Shown piece by piece: positions 45,946-58,365 of a stretch of 64,000 nt of DNA; position 1 is the stretch's first letter; the number at the start of each line of letters is the position of its first letter. Under the pieces are notes generated by a model that had not been told where the DNA came from, searched no databases, and worked only from the letters and a program-made list of their open reading frames with translations. The stretch is from Oncomelania hupensis. Taxonomy: Eukaryota > Mollusca > Gastropoda > Littorinimorpha > Pomatiopsidae. Where the stretch lies: positions 492,064 to 556,063 of the forward strand of contig CM072520.1 in the NCBI GenBank assembly GCA_036898135.1, in the 5' to 3' direction. A program made the translations under genes and the position numbers.

Positions 45946-47018
45946 AAGGAGAGGTTCCCGTGGCCTCTTATTTCAAAGACCGTAAGATGACCCAAAGTAA
46001 GGAGAGGTTCCCGTGGCCTCTTATTTCAAAGACCGTAAGATGGCCCAAAGTAAGGAGAGGTTCCCGTGGCCTCTTTCTTCAAAGACCGTAAGATGGCCCA
46101 AAGTAAGGAGAGGTTCCCGTGGCCTCTTATTTCAAAGACCGTAAGATGGCCCAAAGTAAGGAGAGGTTCCCGTGGCCTCTTTCTTCAAAGACCGTAAGAT
46201 GGCCCAAAGTAAAGAGAGGTTGCCGTGACCTCTTTCTTCAAAGACCGTAAGATGGCCCAAAGTAAGGAGAGGTTGTAGTGACCTCTTTCTTCAAAGACCG
46301 TAAGATGGCCCAAAGTAAGGAGAGGTTGCAGTGACCTCTTTCTTCAAAGACCGTAAGATGGCCCAAAGTAAGGAGAGGTTGCCGTGGCCTCTTTCTTCAA
46401 AGACCATAAGATGGCCTAAAGTAAGGAGAGGTTGCCGTGGCCTCTTTCTTCAAAGACCGTAAGATGGCCCAAAGTAAGGAGAGGTTGCCGTGGCCTCTTT
46501 CTTCAAAGACCGTAAGATGGCCCAAAGTAAGGAGAGGTTGCCGTGGCCTCTTTTTTCAAAGACCGTAAGATGGCCCAAAGTAAGGAGAGGTTGCCGTGGC
46601 CTCTTTCTTCAAAGACCGTAAGATGGCCCAAAGTAAAGAGAGGTTGTAGTGACCTCTTTCTTCAAAGACCGTAAGATGGCCCAAAGTAAGGAGAGGTTGC
46701 CGTGGCCTCTTTCTTCAAAGACCATAAGATGGCCTAAAGTAAGGAGAGGTTGCCGTGGCCTCTTTCTTCAAAGACTGTAAGATGGCCCAAAGTAAGGCGA
46801 GGTTCCCGTGGCCTCTTTCTTCAAAGACTGTAAGATGGCCCCAAAGTAAGGAGAGGTTCCCGTGGCCTCTTTCTTCAAGGACCGTAAGATGGCCCAAAGT
46901 AAGGAGAAGTTGCCGTGGCCTCTTTCTTCAAAGACTGTAAGATGGCCTAAAGTAAGGAGAGGTTCCCGTGGCCTCTTTTTTCAAAGACTTTAAGATGGCC
47001 CCAAAGTAAGGAGAGGTT
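45936..47018. repeat. 53-bp minisatellite adjoining a SINE
   Basis: About 20 copies of AAGATGGCCCAAAGTAAGGA, GAGGTTGCCGTGGCCTCTTT and CTTCAAAGACCGT. The first units, next to the SINE, read GATGACCC and TTATTTC. Confidence 0.95.
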
Positions 47019-47044
47019 ACCGAACCACTGCACTATTTGACTGA

Positions 47045-47676
47045 AGCCATCCTAACAAATGGCAGTACTGTACATCCTAAAAACTGGCAGTACTGTACAT
47101 CCTAACAAATGGCAGTACTGTACATCCTAACAAATGGCAGTACTGTACATCCTAACAAATGGCAGTACTGTACATCCTAACAACTGGCAGTACTGTACAT
47201 CCTAACAAATGGCAGTACTGTACATCCTAACAAATGGCAGTACTGTACATCCTAACAACTGGCAATACTGTACATCCTAACAAATGGCAGTACTGTACAT
47301 CCTAACAAATGGCAGTACTGTACATCCTAACAAATGGCAGTACTGTACATCCTAACAACTGGCAGTACTGTACATCCTAACAAATGGCAGTACTGTACAT
47401 CCTAACAAATGGCAGTACTGTACATCCTAACAAATGGCAGTACTGTACATCCTAACAAATGGCAGTACTGTGCATCCTAACAAATGGCAGTACTGTACAT
47501 CCTAACAAATGGCAGTACTGTACATCCTAACAAATGGCAGTACTGTACATCCTAACAAATGGCAGTACTGTACATCCTAACAAATGGCAGTACTGTACAT
47601 CCTAACAAATGGCAGTACTGTACATCCTAACAAATGACAGTACTGTACATCCTAACAAATGGCAGTACTGTACATC
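47045..47676. repeat. 25-bp minisatellite
   Basis: About 25 copies of AACAAATGGCAGTACTGTAC plus ATCCT, very homogeneous. Confidence 0.96.
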
Positions 47677-47689
47677 GCTGTGTTGTAGC

Positions 47690-48320
47690 CAATGTTATTT
47701 ATTACATTAACTTACAGTTGTACTTTTCAACACAATGAAGATTAACTTACAATTATACTGTTGAACATAATGATGGTTAACTTACAGTTGTACTGTTGAA
47801 CACAATGATAGTTAACTTACAGTTATACTGTTGAACACAATGAAGATTAATTTCAGTTATACTGTTGAACACAACGATGTTAAACTTACAATTGTACTGT
47901 TGAACATAATGATGATTGACATCCATTTGTTAAGATGAACACAATGATGATTAACTTAAGTTCTAACTGTTGAACACAATGATCAGTATTTTACAGTTTA
48001 ACGGATGAACACAATGACGATTAACTTACAGTTGTAATGATGAACATAATGATGATTTACTTACATGTAAAGTTATAATGAGGAATACAATGACGATTAA
48101 CTTAAATTGTACTGTTGAATACAATGACGATTAACTTACAGTTGTATTGATGAACACAATGATGATTAACTTAAGTTGTACTGTTGAATACAATGACGAT
48201 TAACGTACAGTTGTATTGATGAACACAATGATGACTAACTTACAGTTGTATTGATGAACATAATGATGATTAACCTACAGTTGCACTGATGAACACAATG
48301 ATGATTATTTGATGAACACA
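47690..48320. repeat. Degenerate 35-bp minisatellite
   Basis: About 18 units near TTGAACACAATGATGATTAA plus CTTACAGTTGTACTG, with many substitutions and indels. It looks older than the neighbouring array. Related words recur at 55730-55785 beyond the LTR element. Confidence 0.88.
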
Positions 48321-48441
48321 TTGACAGTTTTGTCTTGTGGGTTCGGGCACTGAATAGAATAGACCCAACGTTTCCCGGCGTGTCATAAGAGGCGATAACA
48401 TGGTGATGCCAGCACAGCCACACTGGGCAAAAGTCTTCTAT

Positions 48442-50197
48442 TGTCACCACCACGACTCTATCCGGGCAGACACCACAAACAAACAACTTCCACACGCAGA
48501 CAACCCAGACAGAATGACAGTTTCCCGCAGACGTGAAGCGATGATAACACAACAAATAGATATACGACTTCCAAGCTATTTATTCATTCATACCACACAC
48601 TCATACACATACAACATTTACACATGAAACGAGAAAAATGGTGATGGAACAATCAATGGATCAATGAACAATGAAATGGAAATGTCAGATGAACGGGGGT
48701 TGCTGGTCAACCACGTCTAACTGACGACTGTGCACTGCAAACGTCCGAGCACAGAGGGGGCAAGTGTTGAGAGGGGGACAAATAAAGAATGAGCCGACCT
48801 GATAGTAGGGTGTCCCCGTTGATGGCTCCGAAAGGTAGCTGCCTCCTCGTTGTGGTTGACGCTGGACTGTCGCTGTGGTGTCGCCACTCCCTCCGCCGCT
48901 GACGATGACGATGATGATGATGATGATGATGATGATGTAGTTGCGGCGGCCTTGCCGCCGTCGACGCCTCTCAGCCTGACTCCTCCTGTCGGCTAACTGG
49001 AACGTCGAGGCTAGGTCCCGCAACCGACGTCACGATCACGCGGGGAAGATGGGTGGTGGACCAATGAGGACGTCACAAACACGGACGTGGACGAATGGGT
49101 GGGGATGATGTTGCTGATCCAACCGACCAGATGTCGTCGTTGTTGTCGCGTGACGCTGGTGCATACGACGAGCTTCCCAAACGACTTTCGGTGACGAACC
49201 TTCGATGGCAACCTTCGAAGACTTTCGATCCGAACCTCGAACCTGCAACATGCTTGCCGTATTGTTAATGTCAAGTCCACCCGATTCTGTCCCCCTCCCT
49301 CCTCACACTCTCCCCCCTTACTAACTAACTAATTCCTGTATCTTGAAGAAGCGCCACTGCTGTCCATTTCACTTCCCTTGACTACTTTTACTGTCTCTTG
49401 TAATCAACACATAATTCAAAACTAAATGACATTATGAAAGCATGAAATGAACAATGCTGCAAATGAATACATGAAATCATCAACACATTATCCATCTTGA
49501 GCAACCGCAACCTCAACAACAGCAACCACTTCCATCCTACCTTCATCACACTTCACCCCCATTCTCCTCCCTCATTCTCCCTTCTTCAGTCGCACCCTTC
49601 CTCTCCTCAGTGCAACCATACTTCACCCAGCCTCACGCACAGCTATCGTTCAACACCCCAAACAGCCGGCCCTTGGTCACATGCACAGTAAAGGAAGAAC
49701 ACCATCTCACTCACCCAACGGCTCGACTGTAACGGTACCTGTAGCTAGCCCTTTTCCACTGCTGCCTACACAGTACTCCAAGTAAGGTATCCGAAGCGTA
49801 GTAGTTCCCGTTAGTGAATTACACCTGACACAAACCTACCACAAATTCACAACTTAGATATTTGCTCAACTTTTCCTCGAGCTTGCTACCACAATGTAAC
49901 ACCTCCACCTAAGTTTCCTATTTGGAACCAGATATTATTTCCGTTAATACCTGTCCCCACCTTACTTCTAGAACATTACCACCTCAGAGAAAACAAGACC
50001 GCACACCTTGTTTGTCGCTCTGCCAAACGTGTTCTGACTACAGTGAGTAACCTTCTCTACTGGCTGACCGCCCTTATGCTGTTTAGTCACGGTTTTCACG
50101 CATACCCATGCATACGATAGCGCGCAGTAACTACCCCAACTCATTAACTCCCCATCCACACTTTCTACCTGGTTTCATCACAGTCTGCCCTGTGACA
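48442..50197 (-). repeat. 3' LTR (1756 bp)
   Basis: Direct repeat of 53446-55201. It begins TGTCACC and ends CTGTGACA in plus reading. It contains (GAT)n at about 48906-48937. The short open frames inside are identical in both LTRs and look non-coding. Confidence 0.95.
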
Positions 50198-50212
50198 CAC
50201 CCCCCTCCCAAG
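50198..50212 (-). other. Polypurine tract
   Basis: The minus strand reads TTGGGAGGGGGGTGTG immediately upstream of the 3' LTR, as expected for a plus-strand primer. Confidence 0.75.
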
Positions 50213-50252
50213 ACGAAACTACGGAGAGTTCAAAACTTAATCTTCCACAGGG

Positions 50253-53065
50253 TCAGATCTGCTGAGGAAAACCGCCTCTATGTTGTCTCTTCCTGGAATC
50301 GGTCGAACTGTGAAGACATAGGCCTGCAACTGCATGGCCCATCGGGTGAGTCTGGCACTGTTGAGGTGCGTCCGTCCTCCAGATGAACTCCCTATCCAAG
50401 TTCGGTAGTTTTTCTACTGGCTCACTTGTCAGCGCTCTCTCCATGTCATCCCAGGCTTTCTGGCAGTCATCCCTCCTGTTGACCTCTCCCTTCTTCCTTA
50501 CTCGCACGATCGGTGCTCTGTACGGCGATGTACACGACTCGATAACGCCCCGCTCCAGCATCGGTTCCACTTCACTCTTGGCGACTTCCATCTGCGAAAA
50601 TGGTAGCGGATGCTGTCGGTTACGTTCAGGGCTGTCGTCGGTCGACATCACCTCGCACACGTCCAGCGGCGGTGCTCTCTCATGTAGCGCAGATAGCTCC
50701 GTGTCTATCCGTATGTCCACCGGCCCTTCGCTCGCTTCAAGCGGTATCAGTGGTACGGTGCTCTGATAGCTGACGTCTGAGGTTCTCTCTGTCTCAGTTT
50801 GGTCCAACACGACGGCCACCGTCGGTTCTGGTCCTGCCGCACGTTCCACGTACCGCTTCAACTTCCTGTTCTTGCCGGCTCTCTGAAACGGTACCCTCCT
50901 GGCTCTCCCCTTTGGCGTCGTTCGCTGGCACACGTCGCATGAAGCACAGTACTTCCGGACATCGCGGCACATCCCTGGCCAGTAGTACTTGGTCCACACC
51001 TGATCTAGGGTCCCCTTAGCTCCTCGGTGTTCAGCCATAGGCGTGTCGTGTCCCACGCGTAGCACTTCCGGTCGAAGCTTGGCTGGTACCACCAACTGGC
51101 TGCGATCCACTTTGTCCTGTCCTGTGTATTCGCGGTACAACAGGTCTTGCTTCCAGACAAATGCCACCTGCCCTTTGCCTCGTTGCTCCTTTCCTGCCTT
51201 CCGGTCTGCTAACTGTCGCACCTTCGCAAGCTCGCCGTCTTCCAACTGTAGTTGACGAATCTCCTTCGGCGTTGCGACGATGTTCATACTCGGTCCGACC
51301 ACCACTGGTTCCGTAGCGACTTGCTCCTTGGCTGGCTGCGCTCGCGTCTGCACAGCACAACCCTCAGCGCTCCCCTCGGCAAACACTGGCAGTGCTGTAT
51401 CATGCTGCTGCTCCGTCTTCGCCCAGTTGCCGATCACCACTGGGTAGATCAAGTCCGGCACCACCACCACCTCCACTCTCCCGGTGTAGAACGGCGACTC
51501 CAGCTGTACCCACGCTGTCGGCAGTGACTTGGATAGCTGGCGAACGGCGAATCCGACGCGCCGCGTGCGTCCTGTGTAGATAAGGTTGGCAACCTCTCCC
51601 TTCCGCAGGCAAATCAAGTCGGCCCCCGTGTCCCTCACAGCCGTCAGCGGAACACCTTCCACTACCACTTGGCTCTGGAACCGAGGATCTCCCTCCTTGC
51701 CTGCCTCCTTCAAGATGCGCAACGCTCCTCCACTCCGCTCGCTGCGTTTCGGACAATCTCGCTTCAGATGCCCTTTCTGTCCGCAAGTGTAGCACACCCG
51801 CTTGTCAGGCGAGTTGGGTCGCGGTCCCGCTGGCTCGCGGCCCTCGCTCTTGTCCCTGGGCGTAAAGGGTTGACGCGGTGGGAAACGTAGGTTGGTTCCT
51901 GCCCTGGCGTCGACGTACTGCTGCGCTAACGTCGCGGCCTCCTCCACCGTTGCTGGGTTGCGCTCGCGCACAAACGTGACGAGTTCTGGCGTCATACCGT
52001 TGATCATCTGCTCCATCAGCACTAGGTCCAGTAAGTCCGCATACGTGGCCTTCTTGTTCGCTAGTCCCATCCAGCGCTCCAGGAACAACTCTGACTTCCG
52101 CAGATACTGTTTGAAAGTCTCCGGTGGCTCCCTTCGTAGCTGGCGAAACTTCTTCCGATACGTCTCGGCCGTCAGGTTGAAACGCACCAACAACGCTGCC
52201 TTCAGGATCTCATAGTCGGCAGAGTCGTCCTCATTCAAACCAACGTAAACTTCCCTCGCCTTCCCCCTTCAGCAAGGTCCCCAAGCGAATAGCCCACGTG
52301 TCCTTCTTCCAGTCTTGAGCCTTGGCGAAACGCTCGAACTGACACAAGTAGGTTTCTAGGTCGTCCTTGTCCTCGAAGAACGGCAACCTGAGCTTAACCG
52401 TCTCGAACTCGGGTTGACGATTCCTGCGGTTCCCGGCGCCTTGCCCCGTCAGCTGCGCCATCGCTAGTTTCGTGTTCCATCTCTCTCTCTCTCAGCGCTA
52501 TCTCTCTCTCCCTCTCTCTCTCTCTCCGGTCTGCGTCTCTTTCACTGGCCCTCAACTCGGCGTCTTCCAGGGCCGCCCTAGCCGCTTGGTCCATCGCGTA
52601 GTCTAACGCTGCCTGACCTTTCAATCCTTCGCGCTTAGCGAGCCTCAAGATCCTTTCCATCGGCGTCTCGTCCGCGAACGGTCCTGTCTTCGGCGTCGGT
52701 GCCGCCTCAACCTTGTAGATCGAACGGTAAGGGTTGGTATCGAACCTCTTCAGCCTCGTTGCGTCGCTCAGACGATCCTGGTCTCCGTAGACGTCGGTGC
52801 CTGCTGACATCCCGCCAGTCGCGCCAAATCCCGTCACAAAAGGATCACTCACTGTGTCTCTGGCTTCGAACGTCGTCAACTCCTCGTCCACTGACCCACG
52901 ACGCGATGACCTGACCGGCGATCTCCGTCGCTCGTCCGCAGAAGGTAAGTCGGTGACTCTTGCATCCGCTGCTGCCGCCGTGCGCTCGTCTATCGTGACA
53001 CCCACGCGAGAACGCGTACGAGCCGCGATCGGTGACAGTCCTTCAGTCTCCTCGATCGATGCCAT
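50253..53065 (-). pseudogene. Gag-protease-integrase-RT polyprotein, frameshifted and internally deleted
   Basis: The likely start is ATG 53063-53065 (MASIEETEGL). The N-terminal Gag frame runs to about 52394 and contains RERERE-type sequence encoded by a GA microsatellite (52483-52526). The frame shifts there to one holding QPEFETVKLRLPFFEDKDDL, and again at a G-run near 52268 into the 661-codon frame starting at 52238. That frame carries Gag, a CCHC knuckle (C149, C152, H157, C162), protease DTG (D203) and integrase zinc ligands H397, H404, C434 and C437. Then comes a deletion at about 50880 removing the D-D-E core, then pre-RT and N-terminal RT sequence (SPYRAPIVRV near 571-580). A second deletion at about 50480 leads into the RT/RNase H connection (DDMERALTSEPV, DREFIWRTDA). 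No catalytic polymerase or integrase core remains. Integrase precedes RT, as in the 1-5222 element. Confidence 0.9.
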
Positions 53066-53427
53066 CCTGCTTAAGAAAAGCAACAACAACCAACAACAAC
53101 AACAAGAAGTCAAAGTCCTACAACCCTACCTAGCCTAGCCCTAGATACTAACCTACCTATCTAAGCTATCTTCCTTACCTATCACCCACCTCCTCCCACT
53201 CAAACAGTGGAAACTGGCCCGCGAGGTAGCGAACCGGTTGGAGAGTGCAATGGCCCCTTCCCTCACGTGTGGTCGAACCCAGGCCGGCTGTGAGCCTCCG
53301 CTGAACAGCGACCTGACTCCCTCCAACCACCCGCTGGGGTGCACACTCTCACCGAATCACGCCTCACCCACTCGGACACCACAAGACAATCACAAGACAA
53401 CTTCACGTCTGGGCACACTCACACATA
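53066..53427 (-). other. 5' leader of the second retrotransposon
   Basis: Non-coding stretch between primer site and Gag start, with a short (CAA)n near 53080-53104. Nothing further is recognised. Confidence 0.5.
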
Positions 53428-53445
53428 CCCTGCATCTCCACCAAA
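53428..53445 (-). other. Primer-binding-site position
   Basis: Reading out of the 5' LTR on the minus strand: TT then TGGTGGAGATGCAGGG. It would pair with a tRNA ending CCCTGCATCTCCACCA. The tRNA species is not assigned. Confidence 0.6.
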
Positions 53446-55201
53446 TGTCACCACCACGACTCTATCCGGGCAGACACCACAAACAAACAACTTCCACACG
53501 CAGACAACCCAGACAGAATGACAGTTTCCCGCAGACGTGAAGCGATGATAACACAACAAATAGATATACGACTTCCAAGCTATTTATTCATTCATACCAC
53601 ACACTCATACACATACAACATTTACACATGAAACGAGAAAAATGGTGATGGAACAATCAATGGATCAATGAACAATGAAATGGAAATGTCAGATGAACGG
53701 GGGTTGCTGGTCAACCACGTCTAACTGACGACTGTGCACTGCAAACGTCCGAGCACAGAGGGGGCAAGTGTTGAGAGGGGGACAAATAAAGAATGAGCCG
53801 ACCTGATAGTAGGGTGTCCCCGTTGATGGCTCCGAAAGGTAGCTGCCTCCTCGTTGTGGTTGACGCTGGACTGTCGCTGTGGTGTCGCCACTCCCTCCGC
53901 CGCTGACGATGACGATGATGATGATGATGATGATGATGATGTAGTTGCGGCGGCCTTGCCGCCGTCGACGCCTCTCAGCCTGACTCCTCCTGTCGGCTAA
54001 CTGGAACGTCGAGGCTAGGTCCCGCAACCGACGTCACGATCACGCGGGGAAGATGGGTGGTGGACCAATGAGGACGTCACAAACACGGACGTGGACGAAT
54101 GGGTGGGGATGATGTTGCTGATCCAACCGACCAGATGTCGTCGTTGTTGTCGCGTGACGCTGGTGCATACGACGAGCTTCCCAAACGACTTTCGGTGACG
54201 AACCTTCGATGGCAACCTTCGAAGACTTTCGATCCGAACCTCGAACCTGCAACATGCTTGCCGTATTGTTAATGTCAAGTCCACCCGATTCTGTCCCCCT
54301 CCCTCCTCACACTCTCCCCCCTTACTAACTAACTAATTCCTGTATCTTGAAGAAGCGCCACTGCTGTCCATTTCACTTCCCTTGACTACTTTTACTGTCT
54401 CTTGTAATCAACACATAATTCAAAACTAAATGACATTATGAAAGCATGAAATGAACAATGCTGCAAATGAATACATGAAATCATCAACACATTATCCATC
54501 TTGAGCAACCGCAACCTCAACAACAGCAACCACTTCCATCCTACCTTCATCACACTTCACCCCCATTCTCCTCCCTCATTCTCCCTTCTTCAGTCGCACC
54601 CTTCCTCTCCTCAGTGCAACCATACTTCACCCAGCCTCACGCACAGCTATCGTTCAACACCCCAAACAGCCGGCCCTTGGTCACATGCACAGTAAAGGAA
54701 GAACACCATCTCACTCACCCAACGGCTCGACTGTAACGGTACCTGTAGCTAGCCCTTTTCCACTGCTGCCTACACAGTACTCCAAGTAAGGTATCCGAAG
54801 CGTAGTAGTTCCCGTTAGTGAATTACACCTGACACAAACCTACCACAAATTCACAACTTAGATATTTGCTCAACTTTTCCTCGAGCTTGCTACCACAATG
54901 TAACACCTCCACCTAAGTTTCCTATTTGGAACCAGATATTATTTCCGTTAATACCTGTCCCCACCTTACTTCTAGAACATTACCACCTCAGAGAAAACAA
55001 GACCGCACACCTTGTTTGTCGCTCTGCCAAACGTGTTCTGACTACAGTGAGTAACCTTCTCTACTGGCTGACCGCCCTTATGCTGTTTAGTCACGGTTTT
55101 CACGCATACCCATGCATACGATAGCGCGCAGTAACTACCCCAACTCATTAACTCCCCATCCACACTTTCTACCTGGTTTCATCACAGTCTGCCCTGTGAC
55201 A
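53446..55201 (-). repeat. 5' LTR (1756 bp)
   Basis: Same length as the 3' LTR, and identical wherever compared. Confidence 0.95.
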
Positions 55202-55206
55202 TCTAT

Positions 55207-55584
55207 ACAGAAGTCACCGTTAACGTTACTATAGGTTCAACAACCACGTGCTTGGGGGCCAAGGCGAGCCATACTGTACTCGTGGATTTCGGCTGTAGAG
55301 GATTGGGCCAAGCCAGGTCTTTCTTGCCCAAGACACACCGAAAGATGAAAACAACCGCTCACTCAATACCCGATCGGTTGTCGCCTGGGTCACCAAGGAC
55401 CGCGCCTTCCGTGGGCCACCATGCGGAGGTGATAAGTGGGTTATTGATGGAAAACTTCGCAACATCCGCACGAGAGACAAAACATCATCATATGAATCTG
55501 GAAAGCCAGGACCATAACTGCGGAGGGAAAATTAGAAGAGCTGGCCCACGAGCTTGACCACTATCGATCAGGTAGAAAAAGAGG
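55207..55584. other. Unassigned flank of the LTR element
   Basis: Sequence continuous with 48321-48441 before insertion. No coding region or repeat is recognised with confidence. Confidence 0.35.
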
Positions 55585-55712
55585 TGGGATGACAACATTC
55601 GAGAATGGACTGGCTTGACACTGAACCTAGCCATGAGGGTGTCTAAAGACAGAGTACGCTGGATAAACGATCATCTGTGGTGCCCCAAAGACTTTCGAGT
55701 TACGGGATAAAA
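55585..55712 (+). pseudogene. LINE C-terminal fragment, short copy
   Basis: GAGAATGGACTGGCTTGACA, then GCCATGAGGGTG, AGAGTACGCTGG, and ending TTCGAGTTACGGGATAA. It is a diverged paralogue of 59283-59425, where the same stretch encodes the tail of an RT polyprotein. Reading frames are broken. Confidence 0.7.
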
Positions 55713-56727
55713 TAGAACAGGAATGACGATTATTTGATGAACACAATGACCACAATTGATGAGCACAATTGATGAGCACATAAGACCTGGAGGTGGCAGA
55801 AATGTTCGAAGCCACAATTGGAGGGTGTAACGAAAAAAATATTTGAAGAATTGGGTATATGCATGCGTGAAAATCTGCGTATTCTCCCGTCTCACAACTT
55901 CTCTAATTGTAACAATAAAGTACGTTGTCACACACTCTATTAAAACATAAACATGAATCAACACAAACAGCACATGTACAGAAATCACAAAAATCAAAAT
56001 ACAATTGTTCTACTCACGTAGTTACGTAGAAAAAATCTGTTGAGATAATAAATATACACACCACTAACAATAACACGTATACCCCAGTCACCGTCGCCTA
56101 AAAGAGAAAGCGAAAGTTTCACTGTGGCTGTGTTCCATTCTCTAGTCTGTTCTCTGTCTACGCAGAACTTTAATTATTTTTTGATTTAGGATGCTGAACT
56201 ATAGGTAACTACTTTGCATTGTTTTCTTTGTTTTATCTTGATGATATTTGTAGAAAAATGACTGCGGAGTTATGGAAGATGTCTTAATTTAGATATCTTA
56301 CTTGTGAATTTGAACACTTATTTTTTTTAGTTAGGTTTCTGAACTTTGCTTGTGTTTTTGTTGTTGTTGTTGTTGTTGTGTTGTAAATGAAAGATTGTTC
56401 GATTATTGCTCAGTTTGCTTACTGAAATATAATTGTCATCGATTATTGCCAAATTTTCGGAATATTTGGTACTATTGTTTGTGAGCGTCAATCTAGTTTG
56501 CCATTTTTTGGTTTCTTTAGTGTAGACTTTTTGCGTTTTTTTTTGGGGGGGGTTGGTTTTTGGCAGTTGTACTTGACTCAGCTAACTCATCTGACTATGC
56601 CATAAAGTCCTCTTTGCATCGTGTTTATATCAATTCGAGTTCTACTAAGTTCGAAGAATGCTTTAAAAGGATTCCCAGATTCCGATAATTCTCCGAGCAT
56701 CCAAGTCTCTAAAAAACCTGTGACAGA
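55713..56727. other. Unassigned sequence
   Basis: Two or three diverged ATGAACACAATGA-type units at 55735-55785, related to the 47.7-kb minisatellite. (TTG)n near 56358-56378. Otherwise AT-rich with no gene seen. Confidence 0.4.
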
Positions 56728-56796
<69 letters not shown>

Positions 56797-56797
56797 A
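56728..56797. repeat. (CT)n microsatellite
   Basis: About 33 CT dinucleotides with one TTT interruption. Confidence 0.97.
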
Positions 56798-58020
56798 CAA
56801 ATTTAATCTGTTTAAAATTTCAAAAAGTTAAAATTACAAACAAGAAACATCATGAAAAAAAAGTCAAAATTCCCACACAAGTTCCTGCTGTTCAATCTAG
56901 ACGCACAACTGACGCACGCGTTCCTCTAAAATACACAACGCATCCTGTTCTCTCCTTCTCTCCCACTCCCCTCCCTCTCTCATTCACTCACACACACACA
57001 CATACACACGAGAGCCAACCCTCAACACACAAAACAGAACACAATCAGATGCTACGAAAAAGACAAGATAGCAGGGACCAATGTATTTTGTGAACAGATA
57101 AGTCTTCAGAGAGGTTCGAAAAAGACAAGATAGCAGGGACCAATGTATTTTGTGAACAGATAAGTCTTCAGAGAGGCTCACAAGGAGGCCGAGTCACATT
57201 GACGGACATTGAAAGGAAGGTCATTCCAGGTTCCAACAGCTTGGTAGCAGAAGGACCGTTGTCCGTGTGTTTTTGTTCTGACAGAAGGAATTCTGATTTT
57301 ATGTTTGATCCAAACCAAACCTTAGACACGAAATCAGTGCAAATGATGCAAATCGTTAAATCACGCTTAACTGTGTAGTTTTCCCAAACAACTGACTTGC
57401 ATCATTTGCAGTCACTAACTTCTTTGATTTTACAGACATGACCAAACTGAATCCCAGATTAGCTCCTGCCATTCTTCATAGGCACAGCATCCCTCGCTTT
57501 TCCATCCCACACATAAGATGCATAACAAATCTAGGAAGAAATACAGTGACCTATCCCCCTAAAAAAATATTGATGTCAGCTCGCCCTGAGTTGCAGCTCA
57601 ACACTACTCACTAATATCAGATGTGCCACTTACTCATATTCCACTTATTTCTTCAAGGGAGGTCTTCTCTTTGCCTAAGCACGCTCCCAAAATAGACCCA
57701 GGCTAACGTAAACACTCCACTATGTACTCATCCGCGCAATCATACCGCCAGACAAAAAAGAAGTGCAGAAAACAAATAGTCCGTGTCAGGAGACGGCGTA
57801 CGCCAACAGTGCTTTCTGACGGCACATAAATACACGGAGCCCCGAAATGGCGGAGTGATATTAGTTTGATTAGATGTGCACGGCCGGGGGCGGCAGGCAT
57901 AGTTTTCTAAGGATTAGGGTGTGGGCTGTGGGGTGGCCGTTTGGACGGTGGGAGGGAGTGGGAAAAGCCTGTCAAATAATGGTGCAGAGAGAGACAGAGA
58001 AGAGAGAGCGAGACAGGGAT
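56798..58020. other. Unassigned sequence with a 62-bp tandem duplication
   Basis: CGAAAAAGACAAGATAGCAG, then GGACCAATGTATTTTGTGAA, then CAGATAAGTCTTCAGAGAGG, occurs twice (57055 and 57117). It is followed by sequence with the look of a dispersed repeat (57180-57290). No gene is recognised. Confidence 0.5.
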
Positions 58021-58025
58021 AGACA

Positions 58026-58088
<63 letters not shown>

Positions 58089-58159
58089 GGTAGTGGTTTG
58101 GGGATTATACACACAGACGGACACGCCCTCACTCACTAACATTCGTCACTAATAATAAT

Positions 58160-58240
<81 letters not shown>

Positions 58241-58365
58241 TTTATTTTCTAAAGCTCAAATCCAAATTTAAAGCTTGCTCTAAGCTCTCGCTCGCACACA
58301 CACACACACACCCACCCACCCACACACACACACACACATACACACACACATACACACATCCACTG
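58021..58365. repeat. (GA)n, (AAT)n and (CA)n microsatellites
   Basis: GA at 58031-58086, AAT from about 58150 to 58240, CA-rich at 58293-58360. Confidence 0.95.

Larger units (their letters stand above)
48442..55201 (-). mobile_element. Complete young LTR retrotransposon with deleted Pol
   Basis: Two LTRs of equal length (1756 bp; offset exactly 5004) bound a 3248-bp internal region. The element ends are TGTCAC/GTGACA. The 5-bp target duplication TCTAT is at 48437-48441 and 55202-55206. The stretches compared between the LTRs are identical, including the same repeat number of an internal (GAT)n. Minus-strand orientation is shown by the coding frames, the G-rich tract by the 3' LTR and a TGG-initiated primer-site position by the 5' LTR. 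The coding region lacks integrase core and RT core. Confidence 0.96.

Noticed and set aside
48685..50159. Small frames occurring identically at 48.7-50.2 kb and 53.7-55.2 kb
   Set aside because: They lie inside the two LTRs; duplication reflects the LTR pair, and the Ile run is just (GAT)n.
53066..53113. Upstream ATG at 53113 as Gag start of the second element
   Set aside because: It adds Cys/Leu runs from a (CAA)n simple repeat; the next ATG at 53065 begins Gag-like charged sequence.
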